A DNA stretch of 63,651 bases from Thermodesulfobacteriota bacterium (GTDB lineage: Bacteria; Desulfobacterota_D; UBA1144; Nemesobacterales; UBA2774): positions 1 through 63,651 of the forward strand of contig BQJP01000013.1 of NCBI GenBank assembly GCA_021604765.1, given 5' to 3'. The notes below the pieces were generated by a model that saw only the letters and a program-made list of their open reading frames with translations, was not told the origin of the DNA and searched no databases. Made by a program: the position numbers and the translations under genes. Within the stretch, counting starts at the first letter, position 1. Every line of letters starts with the position of its first letter. This document shows, in pieces, positions 27,698-36,605 of the stretch.

Positions 27698-30600
27698 GTG
27701 AAAATAGATTGTGGGATTCGGTCTCCAAATAAAGTTTTTTTGCGTTTGCCTCCCCACTTTTTAACTCGTTTTTTTATTCCATCATTTATTGTAGTTCCAA
27801 ATAGTTTGATTGGTTTACCCTTGAATTTGTGCTCTTTAGACCAGATACCAAAACGACCATCAACAATCTTTAGAAAAAGAACTGAATTCGTCCAGAATTT
27901 CCGATTCGACTCGGTCTTGCACATAGTTATAAACCATTTTTGTGCCCATATATTTCGCTCATAAGCGTATAATGCTGATTTACATGCTAGTCCTATGAAG
28001 CCTACTGTGTCTTTGAATTCATTGAGTATTTTGCTAGCATGCTTATTCTCTAGGGAAAATCCGCAGACCATTATAGCACGTGTAATCATCGAAGGTGTGC
28101 CGGTTCCAATTCTTTCATCAACATACTGTTGTAGCAACTTGTATTTAGAATTTTTCATAGCGGATAGCACTTCGATAGATAGTGCGTGGTCATCTAATGC
28201 TTTATCCAGCCGCTCAAACCGGATCTCGTTGACATGAGGCTCATCAGGACCTGACCATATAGACATTGAATCTAAAGGTATTGATTCAAAACCGTAAGTA
28301 AAACGAATTAAAGGTTGACATTGGCTGAGGCGATTATATAGAATCCTAGCATTTTTAGGTTTATTAGTTACCAATTGTCTTGCTAATAGTAATCCTATAT
28401 TGTGAATAATACGTAATTTATGTATTGGTAATTTTATTATTAAACTGTACCAGTATTCACCTAATGTATTGTTCTTAGATATAATTTTATCAAATTGCTC
28501 AATTGTTAAATTTTCGAGGATGTTTTGTGCATTTATAGTTGTCAGTTTTTCCACAAAAATCTCAAACGCAGCTACATTGCGTTCTTGACGTTCGCTAAAT
28601 GTTTTACTATTTTCACAAAGCTTGTTGTATAAATCATAAGGATTATTAGATGTTGAATTTGTATCCGAAACAACATATAGAGAGGGGTTTGCAGTATTGT
28701 CAGGTTTGTTTTGCTCAATATTTGGAATTGGTATGTCTAGTTCTAGATCGATGACTTTTTTTATTGCAACATCTATTCTGGATGAAATCTCGATAAGTGT
28801 TTTTCCTTCTAATCTTTTTGCAGCCTTACCAAGAAATCTATGAGATATACGTGTAATGGCATCATCCTGTGATATAAAACCACGTTCAGCAGCTCTAAGT
28901 ATTGCTTCGGAACCAAACCAAATTTCGTTATACGATTCTTTAGAATTTAATTGTTTAGGATTCCAATCTGTATAGGCAAATTCTTCAATCAATTTATCAT
29001 CGTCTAGCTTCACAATCAGTGCTATAGCTTTTTGTCGAACTAATCTATTTTGAGATTTAAATAACAATGGAATATAATTGCAAGATTTTTTAGAAATAGC
29101 TGTATTAGTATTGTTTGCGAAGCTAAGTATGCAAATTAACATATGGTCATTATTATTCTTAATCGCTTTTTCTAGATATCTCTCAAATATGATTTTTTTG
29201 AGTGGTTTAAGTACTTTCAAGAGATCTAGTAAAATGTTATCGGTTCGATTGTTTGCGAGTAAGATCTGGAGTTGTTCGGGTCCGGTAAGATGCGGGAAAG
29301 CTATTAACATTGCATACTGCAAAATTGTTAATTTATATTGCATATCAACTTCTTCCACATTACTATCAATACGTTGAGTATGTTTGAGCAATTTCATGGC
29401 TTTAGTCTTGTTGAGTAGTGCGCTACTGTTGCGAAGATCGAGAATGCCTTGCAAAAGTTGGAAACCATTTCGCTTGATTACATCATCTCCAAATTCAATA
29501 TGTTTAGCGATTACAGTGTTAGGGGCGAATCTGGCAAGTCCAGTACATCCCATTTCGAACTGCAGGTCCACCTCATTGGTAGACCGGTCTGTTCGGAGCA
29601 ACGATACGTCTATATTTCGATAATATTTGGCGGTATTTGCAATATTTTTAGGCTTAATTGAATTAGGGTCACAAGGGTCAGTTGCGCAGTAGTCTTCTAT
29701 CAATCGCCATCCATCACTTTTAGCACGATGAGCGACTAACTCTTCCGCAATCCGTTCAGCTTTTTCTCCATCTTGTATTTCACCAGTTGCACTTAATAGA
29801 TATACCAAAGTCCATTTTCCAGTATTAGATATGTCATTATTCTCAAGAACTTTAATAGTATTATGGATCTCTATGTACGTATCCTTCCAGTCAATGCAAT
29901 TTAGCCTAACAAGGTTTATAAATTGTTCATAAGGATATCTAGTGTATGGGTTTATAGCATGAGCAAAACACCAATTAAGAAAACTAGTAGTAAATCCTGA
30001 AAGAGGTTTATCTTTCATCAAAGTTAATGCAAGGCAATATAGAGTATATAAGTTAAAATTGTCTACTACATTGATTGAGTTAAGTATATTTCTTTCTACT
30101 GGGGAGAGTTCATCTAGGCTTTTGTCTAGATTTGTTTGTTGCTTAATGGTTCTTTCTTGCTCTTCTTGTTCTGAACGAAAAGTATTTCTTGAATCTTCTA
30201 TTAAGAATGTAATCTGATTTAGCCAATTTCTGATGTGTTCTGAAATTATAGTCCAAGCTTTGTTATCAGTTTTAGCATCTAATAACGCATGTGTAAGCCA
30301 ATCTAAATTTGATGGATATGTATCTTTAAGACACAAAGAATAAGCAGCTAGCATAAATGCTTCGGGCTTCTTCTTCGCAAACTTTACAAAAGATTTATAG
30401 TCATCAAAGTTGGGATTTTGTAGTTCAACAAAATGGCAGATCAGTGTCTCAGTAAATTCAGTTGGGCAAGTCTCATCTAGAATTGCGATTGTAATTGCCG
30501 CAATCACTACATCAGCAGTTTTATCTATAGCAGCAACGGGTTCAATTATAGACCGTAGTGAATCTTCAGGATCATTTTGATTTCTATAGGATTTGCGAAG

Positions 30601-32253
30601 TGAATCAATAATAGAAAAACCCAGAGCCAAAGTTAATCCCTCTTCCTTTATAAAGTAGAGTGTTGGATCCCCCTCCACTGGTTGGAAAAAGCTGCCCTCA
30701 GCTACTAACTGCAGGTTACCCTCAAATATTGTTAAATCCTCATTCTTGTTAGAAAGTAGTCTCTCTAGTATCTTATCTGCGTGTTTTTGTAAATTCTTTG
30801 AAAATTCATGACTGTTTTGCAGTACAGGTGAATCTCTTTCACTTGCTCTAATATGTTCAAATAGAATTCGACTGACATTTAGCTGATCAAAACTTTCAAT
30901 TTGCTCTGTGCTGAGAAGTTCGAGCGCAATACCCAAAAGGCGAGGATTTTTGATAGCAAATAGTACAGAAGCTGCTAGATTGTTACGTTTTATGCCATGA
31001 AAATTAAGTATAGAATCTAATTCTATCTCATTCCATTCAGGTACAAATATGTGAGTTTTTGGAGTAGATAGTCTGCGCTCTATATATTCTTGGTAATAGT
31101 TAGTACGACAGGTAATAATGAGCTTTCCAGAAAGCTTGTCGAGTTCTGCCCCAAGAGATTCGATTACTAGTGCCCAGTCAATTTTAGGTTTTTGGTTCAA
31201 ACCATCTACAAAAACTATAAGGTTTTGTGTTTTGAATTTATTTTTCCGCCAAAATTCTAAACGACGGCGCCATCTGCTGATATTAGTGTCAGTGGAATGA
31301 TCGCTTGTTTGGACTATTAGTTTGTTAATTATTATTGTCTCAATATTCTCTCTCACATTGGATGTATATAGGTCTTCCGGTGTTAGAATTATCATAAGTG
31401 GTTTTTTATCAAGACTTAGCCAACTTTGAGCAACTAACCAAGATTTCCCGACACCTTCGTTACCATGCACAACAGCTATATTGCCCTTGGGTTCTATAGA
31501 GAAAAATGGGCTAAGATTTTCAATTAACTCTGCTCTCTCAACGGTGATACTTTGTGGGTAATCTTGTGGTGATAGGTGTTGTCCCAAAAACTGTCTTGCC
31601 ATAGTTCTATTTGAAAAGACCGATTGTAGCCAATCATGATTAGCTTTTTGCAATAAACCTGCTCCAATCGTTGGTTGATGAATTTGGGTTCTTAATAGTT
31701 TGATATGATTCTTAAAAGCATCATCACGACTTATTGCCTCAAGTGCTTTTTGTGCAGATTTAACAATAGAAGCGTCTTGTATGTTTAGTTCTAAGAATTG
31801 AGTTGTCTCATCTTTTGTTTCGGCTAGAGCAACTCCTAATGGAGGTAGTCTAACTTCTGACCAATCTAGAATAAATGTTGTGACACCAAGCCTCGCACTA
31901 GTATCTCGAATGGTATCTGCGAGTTGTGTTGATACACTTGTAGTTGTTCCTAGAATCCAAAGATCAACATTGCGATTGAACTCTATTGACAGCTCAGCAA
32001 TTTTTGTGAGAACTCTGTCTTTAGGTATTGATCCTGAATAATGTTTTGCCTCGAAACTTACTACATCGCTATCATAAACTGGTTTAGCATCTACTCCATG
32101 CTGAGAACCGCTCGCAGCTATGCGAAAAGGTATTCCTGATATTTTCGTTAAGACTACCGCGATCAACCCCTCAAACCCCTTTTCTCCAGTGTCGTCGAGT
32201 TTTAGCAGAGCAGTTTTAAGTTGTTCTAAATGATTAGTAATATTTTTGTCCAT
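27694..32253 (-). CDS. large STAND-type NTPase with N-terminal PD-(D/E)XK nuclease (Avs-like)
   Basis: From the ATG at 32253 the product has 1519 residues. A nuclease domain comes first: GFEGLIAVVLT, HGVDAKP with the active Asp, then VVSFEAKHY with E-A-K, a restriction-endonuclease-like (Mrr/Cap4-like) core. A P-loop NTPase follows: VHGNEGVGKSWL and Walker B LIVFVDG. The remaining thousand residues are helical repeats of the HEAT/TPR kind. Effector, STAND ATPase and long sensor is the layout of Avs antiviral proteins, which recognise phage terminase or portal. A GTG at 32340 would add 29 residues but has no ribosome site. TATAAT (32260-32265, minus) sits 6 bases before the ATG. Confidence 0.75.
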   Translation of the reverse strand: MDKNITNHLEQLKTALLKLDDTGEKGFEGLIAVVLTKISGIPFRIAASGSQHGVDAKPVYDSDVVSFEAKHYSGSIPKDRVLTKIAELSIEFNRNVDLWILGTTTSVSTQLADTIRDTSARLGVTTFILDWSEVRLPPLGVALAETKDETTQFLELNIQDASIVKSAQKALEAISRDDAFKNHIKLLRTQIHQPTIGAGLLQKANHDWLQSVFSNRTMARQFLGQHLSPQDYPQSITVERAELIENLSPFFSIEPKGNIAVVHGNEGVGKSWLVAQSWLSLDKKPLMIILTPEDLYTSNVRENIETIIINKLIVQTSDHSTDTNISRWRRRLEFWRKNKFKTQNLIVFVDGLNQKPKIDWALVIESLGAELDKLSGKLIITCRTNYYQEYIERRLSTPKTHIFVPEWNEIELDSILNFHGIKRNNLAASVLFAIKNPRLLGIALELLSTEQIESFDQLNVSRILFEHIRASERDSPVLQNSHEFSKNLQKHADKILERLLSNKNEDLTIFEGNLQLVAEGSFFQPVEGDPTLYFIKEEGLTLALGFSIIDSLRKSYRNQNDPEDSLRSIIEPVAAIDKTADVVIAAITIAILDETCPTEFTETLICHFVELQNPNFDDYKSFVKFAKKKPEAFMLAAYSLCLKDTYPSNLDWLTHALLDAKTDNKAWTIISEHIRNWLNQITFLIEDSRNTFRSEQEEQERTIKQQTNLDKSLDELSPVERNILNSINVVDNFNLYTLYCLALTLMKDKPLSGFTTSFLNWCFAHAINPYTRYPYEQFINLVRLNCIDWKDTYIEIHNTIKVLENNDISNTGKWTLVYLLSATGEIQDGEKAERIAEELVAHRAKSDGWRLIEDYCATDPCDPNSIKPKNIANTAKYYRNIDVSLLRTDRSTNEVDLQFEMGCTGLARFAPNTVIAKHIEFGDDVIKRNGFQLLQGILDLRNSSALLNKTKAMKLLKHTQRIDSNVEEVDMQYKLTILQYAMLIAFPHLTGPEQLQILLANNRTDNILLDLLKVLKPLKKIIFERYLEKAIKNNNDHMLICILSFANNTNTAISKKSCNYIPLLFKSQNRLVRQKAIALIVKLDDDKLIEEFAYTDWNPKQLNSKESYNEIWFGSEAILRAAERGFISQDDAITRISHRFLGKAAKRLEGKTLIEISSRIDVAIKKVIDLELDIPIPNIEQNKPDNTANPSLYVVSDTNSTSNNPYDLYNKLCENSKTFSERQERNVAAFEIFVEKLTTINAQNILENLTIEQFDKIISKNNTLGEYWYSLIIKLPIHKLRIIHNIGLLLARQLVTNKPKNARILYNRLSQCQPLIRFTYGFESIPLDSMSIWSGPDEPHVNEIRFERLDKALDDHALSIEVLSAMKNSKYKLLQQYVDERIGTGTPSMITRAIMVCGFSLENKHASKILNEFKDTVGFIGLACKSALYAYERNIWAQKWFITMCKTESNRKFWTNSVLFLKIVDGRFGIWSKEHKFKGKPIKLFGTTINDGIKKRVKKWGGKRKKTLFGDRIPQSIFT

Positions 32254-32259
32254 GACACA

Positions 32260-32274
32260 ATTATATAATATTGT
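32260..32274. promoter_or_regulatory. 15-bp element at the start of the large STAND gene
   Basis: ATTATATAATATTGT on the plus strand, identical to 27680-27694. It contains the minus-strand TATAAT used as a candidate -10 and lies within an ACAAT...ATTGT dyad. Confidence 0.45.
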
Positions 32275-32378
32275 TAGGAATTCATCGAGTAATAGATAAC
32301 CAGTGCTAGTCGTTAAATTTGATTTAATAAAGTAGACCACTCATTTGATATGTTGAATATATTGGTATATCATATCTA

Positions 32379-32681
32379 ATGATGTTAGACAAGATAATCG
32401 ATCAATTAGAAAGTCTGGATCAGACCGAGTTGAGAATTCTTTATAACCACATTGGTTCTGCGTTACCCCCTTCCGTAGTTTATCAGCATAAACCGTCTAA
32501 GTGTGGTTGCAAGAAGTGCAAAGAAGGTGGTCCAGGTCATGGTAAATATTGGTATGCATATTTTAGCTATGACGGAAAGACTCATTGTGTGTATATAGGA
32601 AAAGAAAAAAGAGAAATAGATCCAATTTATGAACTAGAACTAAGAGAGTATCAATGGAGGAAAAAAGATGGGGTGCTATAA
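32379..32681 (+). CDS. DUF6788-like small protein paired with integrase
   Basis: A 100-residue protein with the motif CGCKKCKEGGPGHGKYWYAY, in which closely spaced cysteines (C-x-C-x2-C) precede GGPGHGxYWY; this is the signature of DUF6788-type proteins often encoded next to recombinases. Its end overlaps the integrase start by 14 bases. Function is unknown; a DNA-binding or recombination-accessory role is plausible. TTGATA (32345-32350) and TATCAT (32368-32373), 17 bases apart, place a start point at the ATG, again suggesting leaderless initiation. It is divergent from the large STAND gene. Confidence 0.65.
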   Translation: MMLDKIIDQLESLDQTELRILYNHIGSALPPSVVYQHKPSKCGCKKCKEGGPGHGKYWYAYFSYDGKTHCVYIGKEKREIDPIYELELREYQWRKKDGVL

Positions 32682-33732
32682 AAAGGGAAACAGATGGTAT
32701 ATAGACTATTATGATAATGGATCTAGGAAGAGGGAAGTCGTCACAATAAAAGGCAAAGACCCATCAACAATTACTTACCGTGATGCAGAGAATGCTTTAG
32801 CAATTAGAAAAGCTGAAATAGCACAAGGCAAGTTTGACATTTCCAAAACTGAGAAACCTATAAAATTCGAAAAACTCATAGACGCTTATATAGATTGGGC
32901 AAATGAAAACCATAAGTCTCCCGATAGAGACCACACAATTCGTAATAATTTATTAGATTTTTATAAAGGAAAGAATATATATTCTCTTACACTTTGGGAT
33001 ATTGAAAAATACAAGTCTGACAGAAAGAAACGAGGTCGAAAACCGGAAACTATTAATAAGGAACTCGGAGCACTAAGAAGAATGTTCAATCTGGCTCTTC
33101 AAGGGGCTTTGAAAATAAAAATAGGTAAGAATCCTATAAAAGGTATTAAGCTTCTAAAAGTACCTAAAATAAAGCCTAAAACTTATAGACCTAAGGAATT
33201 TCAGAAACTATATGATTGTGCTCCAAAACATTTCAAGCCCATATTACTATGTGCATACATGACAGGAATGAGGCGTTCAGAAATAGCAACATTAAAATGG
33301 CCTGATGTAGATTTTCAAGCTAGAACAATCTATATAGCTGAAACAAAGAATGATGAACCAAGACTAATGCCACTTTCCGAAGCTCTTTATAGTGTTCTGC
33401 AAGATTTAAAAAACAATTCAGAAAGTGAGTTTGTTTTTACAACTCATGAGGGTAAACCATATACCTCAAGATCTTCCTGGAAAAGTACCTGGGCTACAAC
33501 CTTGAAAAAGTCGGAGATTGAAAAAGGTAGATTTCATGATTTAAGGCATACATTTGTGTCTAATCTTATTGTGAATGAGAAAGAAGACTTTGCAACAGTG
33601 ATGGCTTTAAGTGGACATAAAGATATATCTATGCTTAAACGTTATAGTCATACACATGATGAAGCCAAAAGAAATGCTATAAGTAAGCTAAATCAAACTA
33701 TTATTGTCGATAATCAGCCAACAAGTCAATAA
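32668..33732 (+). CDS. tyrosine recombinase (site-specific integrase)
   Basis: A 354-residue integrase. The N-terminal segment is an arm-type-binding lead (RWYIDYYDNGSRKREVV), followed by a SAM-like core-binding domain (about 70-150). The catalytic domain has Arg in AYMTGMRRSEIATLKWPDVD, Lys in TKNDEPR, HxxR in FHDLRHTF, His in LSGHKDI, and the nucleophile Tyr in LKRYSHT. All expected catalytic residues are visible, so it is probably active. It should mediate integration into tRNA-Arg. It sits 2.8 kb from attR because a DUF4062 gene lies between. Confidence 0.93.
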   Translation: MGCYKKGNRWYIDYYDNGSRKREVVTIKGKDPSTITYRDAENALAIRKAEIAQGKFDISKTEKPIKFEKLIDAYIDWANENHKSPDRDHTIRNNLLDFYKGKNIYSLTLWDIEKYKSDRKKRGRKPETINKELGALRRMFNLALQGALKIKIGKNPIKGIKLLKVPKIKPKTYRPKEFQKLYDCAPKHFKPILLCAYMTGMRRSEIATLKWPDVDFQARTIYIAETKNDEPRLMPLSEALYSVLQDLKNNSESEFVFTTHEGKPYTSRSSWKSTWATTLKKSEIEKGRFHDLRHTFVSNLIVNEKEDFATVMALSGHKDISMLKRYSHTHDEAKRNAISKLNQTIIVDNQPTSQ

Positions 33733-33898
33733 CTGTGGTAGTTGATTCCAGATAACTTTATCTAAATTTGTAGCTCTTAGAATTTTACATCATTAATAGA
33801 CCTGCATTATCTCTTTACTCTATAGATATAATCTTTGAATTATTTTATATTTATCAGATAACTAAATCATTTACCTATTATTGTTGTGAAGGAAATCT

Positions 33899-36394
33899 AT
33901 GGTTCATAAAGTATATAGAGTATTTTTAGCATCTCCATCAGATGTAAATCAAGAAAGAGAAATAGCGAAAATTGTTGTGGCTGATATCAATAAATCGATA
34001 GGAAGAAAATTTAACATTACGCTTGATCTTGTAGGCTGGGAGGACATACCATCAGGTTATGGTAGACCTCAAGGAAAAATAAACCCTCACCTGGAAAAAA
34101 GCAATTTATTCATAGGGCTATTATGGAGAACCCTTGGGTCCCCAAGCGGTAAAGAAACATTAACAGGATTTGAAGAAGAATTTCAACTAGCATGTGAGCG
34201 TAAAGAAAAAAAGAAGATAGATGACGTCAAATTATTTTTCAGAGATATAGATGAAGAATTTCTCAAGGATCCTGGAGAGCATCTTCAAAGTTTATTAGAT
34301 TTCAAAGAAGATATAGAAACCAATAAAAAGATTTACTACGAAAAATTTGTTGATGATCATGAATGGGAATCTAAACTGCGGACGAACCTAACGCAGTATT
34401 TGTTACAAAAGATTGAAGTAGGAGAAACCCAACCAACTTCTTCCCCTGTACAAGCCACAACTTCAGAAACACCAGATGGTCTTAATGAAACAAAATCCCA
34501 TGAAGATGAAGAACAAGTAGTAGAATCACTAAACAAAACCCTTAAGTTTCTTTTAGGTGGTGATGAATTAGACAATTACACCACAGTTAGGTTATTTCTA
34601 TATTCATCAGGCTTATTCTATGGGAACAACTTGACATCAGAAGTCTTAAAAACACATGAAATACAGCAAATTTATACATTTAGAAAAGACATTAAACTTA
34701 TAGGTCAAGAAAAGATCCTAATACTCAGGACCATAATCGAAGATAAAAATAATGTAACTGCTGGTTGGTTTTTTTTAAAACCAGTTAATCAAGAAAAACT
34801 CGAAACTCTATTTTTTATGTTAAGTATAAATAATTTTTCAGAAAACTTGAGACTACAGGCTCTTGACTATATATTGAAACTGTCCAACTTTTCTCAACTC
34901 GATAAAATAGTTGAAAGCTTTGAAGGATCATCTAAGAATAAGCAAATAGCAATTCTACAAATATTGTCTAAACATGGCAATATTGATAGCATACCTATAT
35001 TAGATTTTATTATAAAATCTAGCCACTCACCTAAAATTATAAAATCTGCTTGGAAATCTAAGCTTAAATTACTCTTGAATGATAATGAAAATAGCGCAAT
35101 TCAACTAATATTAGATACGAATTTAGATATTAGAGCAGAATTAAATGAATTTTTAGAAGATTTACTGAAACTTCGTGATAAAAGTCTATTAAAAGGTTTG
35201 AGCGATGACGTTGATTCAAATTTACGTCTAGAAATAATTAATTTGATACCAGAACTTTATACCCTAGAAGAGCTAAATAAAATATTAAAATATTCATTAG
35301 AAAATGAATCTTTATTGTCATCTGGGAGTTTAAACAATTATTATAAAATTAGAGCTACTGCACTTTTGGAATTAGTAAAAAGGGGAGAAGTTGCTGATTT
35401 AGATTTTATTCATGAAAAACTATTGAATAAAGAATCCTCAGAGACAACAAAGACTGGGATTTTACCAGATTATAGTAAAATTCAGAAAGATGAGTACATA
35501 GATTCAGTTCTTTTGGAATTATACAAAAGACAATCATATAATGAATTGAATCAAGAAATTGATTGGTACAATTCAGAGGAACAGTTGAAATATCAATCCT
35601 TAATAGAAAAGCATTATGACAATTTTAAGGAGACATTATATGAAGATATTCTAAATGATTTTATACGTATCAAGGAAGATGAATTAAGGAGGCGGATTCA
35701 AGTAAGAGATAATTTCATTAATAGCTACTCTGATAAAGATGTTGAAATTAAAGCAGAATTTAAGAAACAATTGGATGAATTGGATAGATTCGATGAATAT
35801 ATAAAGACTGCATATTTAAAAATTGCTTTATTGGGCCTCTCTAATATAAAACGTACTTTGCCAATAGACTTAGCTAGGAAAGTATTACATAAAAATATGG
35901 GATTTTTTAGAAATCAAATTATGTTCAACTTATTAGACAGTTTTTTTGAGAATGGAACAACTGATGATATAAAAAATATTAGAAATTTGATAGATGGTGA
36001 TAAGTTATCTGATAATATAGAAATTAAAGCATGTAAGGTTCTAATTAAACTTGATAAAGAGAATAAAGAAAAAACCCTTGAATTTCTTTTAGATACAAAT
36101 AATCCAGTATTATTAAAAACACTATTCTCAATCATGCCAATTACTCCTAAGGACTCAGTTCTAGATAAAATAAAGTTACTCTTATACAATGAGAGGGATA
36201 CCGTGAGAGAGGTTACTCTTTCTTATCTATTTCAGATTATGGATGATGACGAGTTAGCGGAATTATTAGAAAACTATTCAACAAAAAACAATACATATTA
36301 CTACAATGTAGTTTGTTGGCTAGATCGCTACTTATTTGCTCCAGCTGAATTGAAGGAGCATTTCAGAGAAGAACTTAAAGCAAAATTAGCCTAA
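33899..36394 (+). CDS. DUF4062 (TIR-like) protein with C-terminal helical repeats
   Basis: An 831-residue protein. The first 165 residues form DUF4062: VYRVFLASPSDVNQEREIA, then GYGRPQGKINPHLEKSNLFI, and a TGFEEEFQLA helix with a conserved Glu. This is a TIR-like fold found at the N-terminus of defence and signalling NTPases. Here the NTPase is missing; after a Thr/Ser-rich linker (about 175-205) the remaining 600 residues are HEAT-like alpha repeats. It lies between the integrase and attR, a common cargo slot. A TATAAT at 33827-33832 and the repeated CAGATAACT (33749 and 33855) lie upstream. A defence role is inference. Confidence 0.7.
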   Translation: MVHKVYRVFLASPSDVNQEREIAKIVVADINKSIGRKFNITLDLVGWEDIPSGYGRPQGKINPHLEKSNLFIGLLWRTLGSPSGKETLTGFEEEFQLACERKEKKKIDDVKLFFRDIDEEFLKDPGEHLQSLLDFKEDIETNKKIYYEKFVDDHEWESKLRTNLTQYLLQKIEVGETQPTSSPVQATTSETPDGLNETKSHEDEEQVVESLNKTLKFLLGGDELDNYTTVRLFLYSSGLFYGNNLTSEVLKTHEIQQIYTFRKDIKLIGQEKILILRTIIEDKNNVTAGWFFLKPVNQEKLETLFFMLSINNFSENLRLQALDYILKLSNFSQLDKIVESFEGSSKNKQIAILQILSKHGNIDSIPILDFIIKSSHSPKIIKSAWKSKLKLLLNDNENSAIQLILDTNLDIRAELNEFLEDLLKLRDKSLLKGLSDDVDSNLRLEIINLIPELYTLEELNKILKYSLENESLLSSGSLNNYYKIRATALLELVKRGEVADLDFIHEKLLNKESSETTKTGILPDYSKIQKDEYIDSVLLELYKRQSYNELNQEIDWYNSEEQLKYQSLIEKHYDNFKETLYEDILNDFIRIKEDELRRRIQVRDNFINSYSDKDVEIKAEFKKQLDELDRFDEYIKTAYLKIALLGLSNIKRTLPIDLARKVLHKNMGFFRNQIMFNLLDSFFENGTTDDIKNIRNLIDGDKLSDNIEIKACKVLIKLDKENKEKTLEFLLDTNNPVLLKTLFSIMPITPKDSVLDKIKLLLYNERDTVREVTLSYLFQIMDDDELAELLENYSTKNNTYYYNVVCWLDRYLFAPAELKEHFREELKAKLA

Positions 36395-36432
36395 TTCCAT
36401 TCTCTGTCCCTCTTTAAAAAAATAGCCCACAG

Positions 36433-36452
36433 TGGACACCTATTTGGACACC
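36433..36452 (+). repeat. 20-bp arm repeat, right copy
   Basis: Identical to 19204-19223 and in the same orientation, 69 bases inside attR. Likely an integrase arm-binding site. Confidence 0.8.
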
Positions 36453-36521
36453 AAAGTCGATTTGGTTACTTCTAGTGAATGTGGGTATATGGTATATCTA
36501 GCTCATAATATTGAATATTTT

Positions 36522-36568
36522 ATGGCGGGCGATGGGGGATTTGAACCCCCGACCTCAGGCTTCGGAGG
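36522..36568 (-). repeat. attR core within intact tRNA-Arg
   Basis: The right copy of the 47-bp core, running from one base beyond the CCA end to the anticodon region. The recombined gene keeps a full tRNA sequence, so integration does not destroy it. Confidence 0.9.
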
Positions 36569-36599
36569 CCTGCGCTCTAATCCACTGAGCTAATCGCCC
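36523..36599 (-). tRNA. tRNA-Arg (anticodon CCG)
   Basis: A 77-nt tRNA. Acceptor GGGCGAT/ATCGCCC, D arm GCTCAGT..GAGC, anticodon stem CAGGC/GCCTG around CTCCGAA (anticodon CCG), T arm GGGGG-TTCAAAT-CCCCC and encoded GCCA. It reads CGG. It serves as the island attachment site. Confidence 0.96.
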
Positions 36600-36605
36600 T
36601 GGTTC

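Larger units (their letters stand above)
19026..36568. mobile_element. tRNA-Arg-integrated genomic island, phage-satellite-like, with defence cargo
   Basis: Bounded by a 47-bp direct repeat of the tRNA-Arg 3' half (19026-19072 and 36522-36568, 44/47 identical), with the complete tRNA at the right end. Inside are a tyrosine recombinase, an excisionase-like HTH, a DnaB-N/RepA ATPase, a terminase-small-subunit-like protein, and several nuclease or STAND-type genes. Structural phage genes and conjugation genes are absent, so it is neither a complete prophage nor a conjugative element. The 3 mismatches between the ends suggest it has been resident for some time. Confidence 0.9.

Noticed and set aside
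19026-36568. Complete prophage
   Set aside because: No capsid, portal, tail, large terminase or lysis genes are present; only a TerS-like protein and replication genes.
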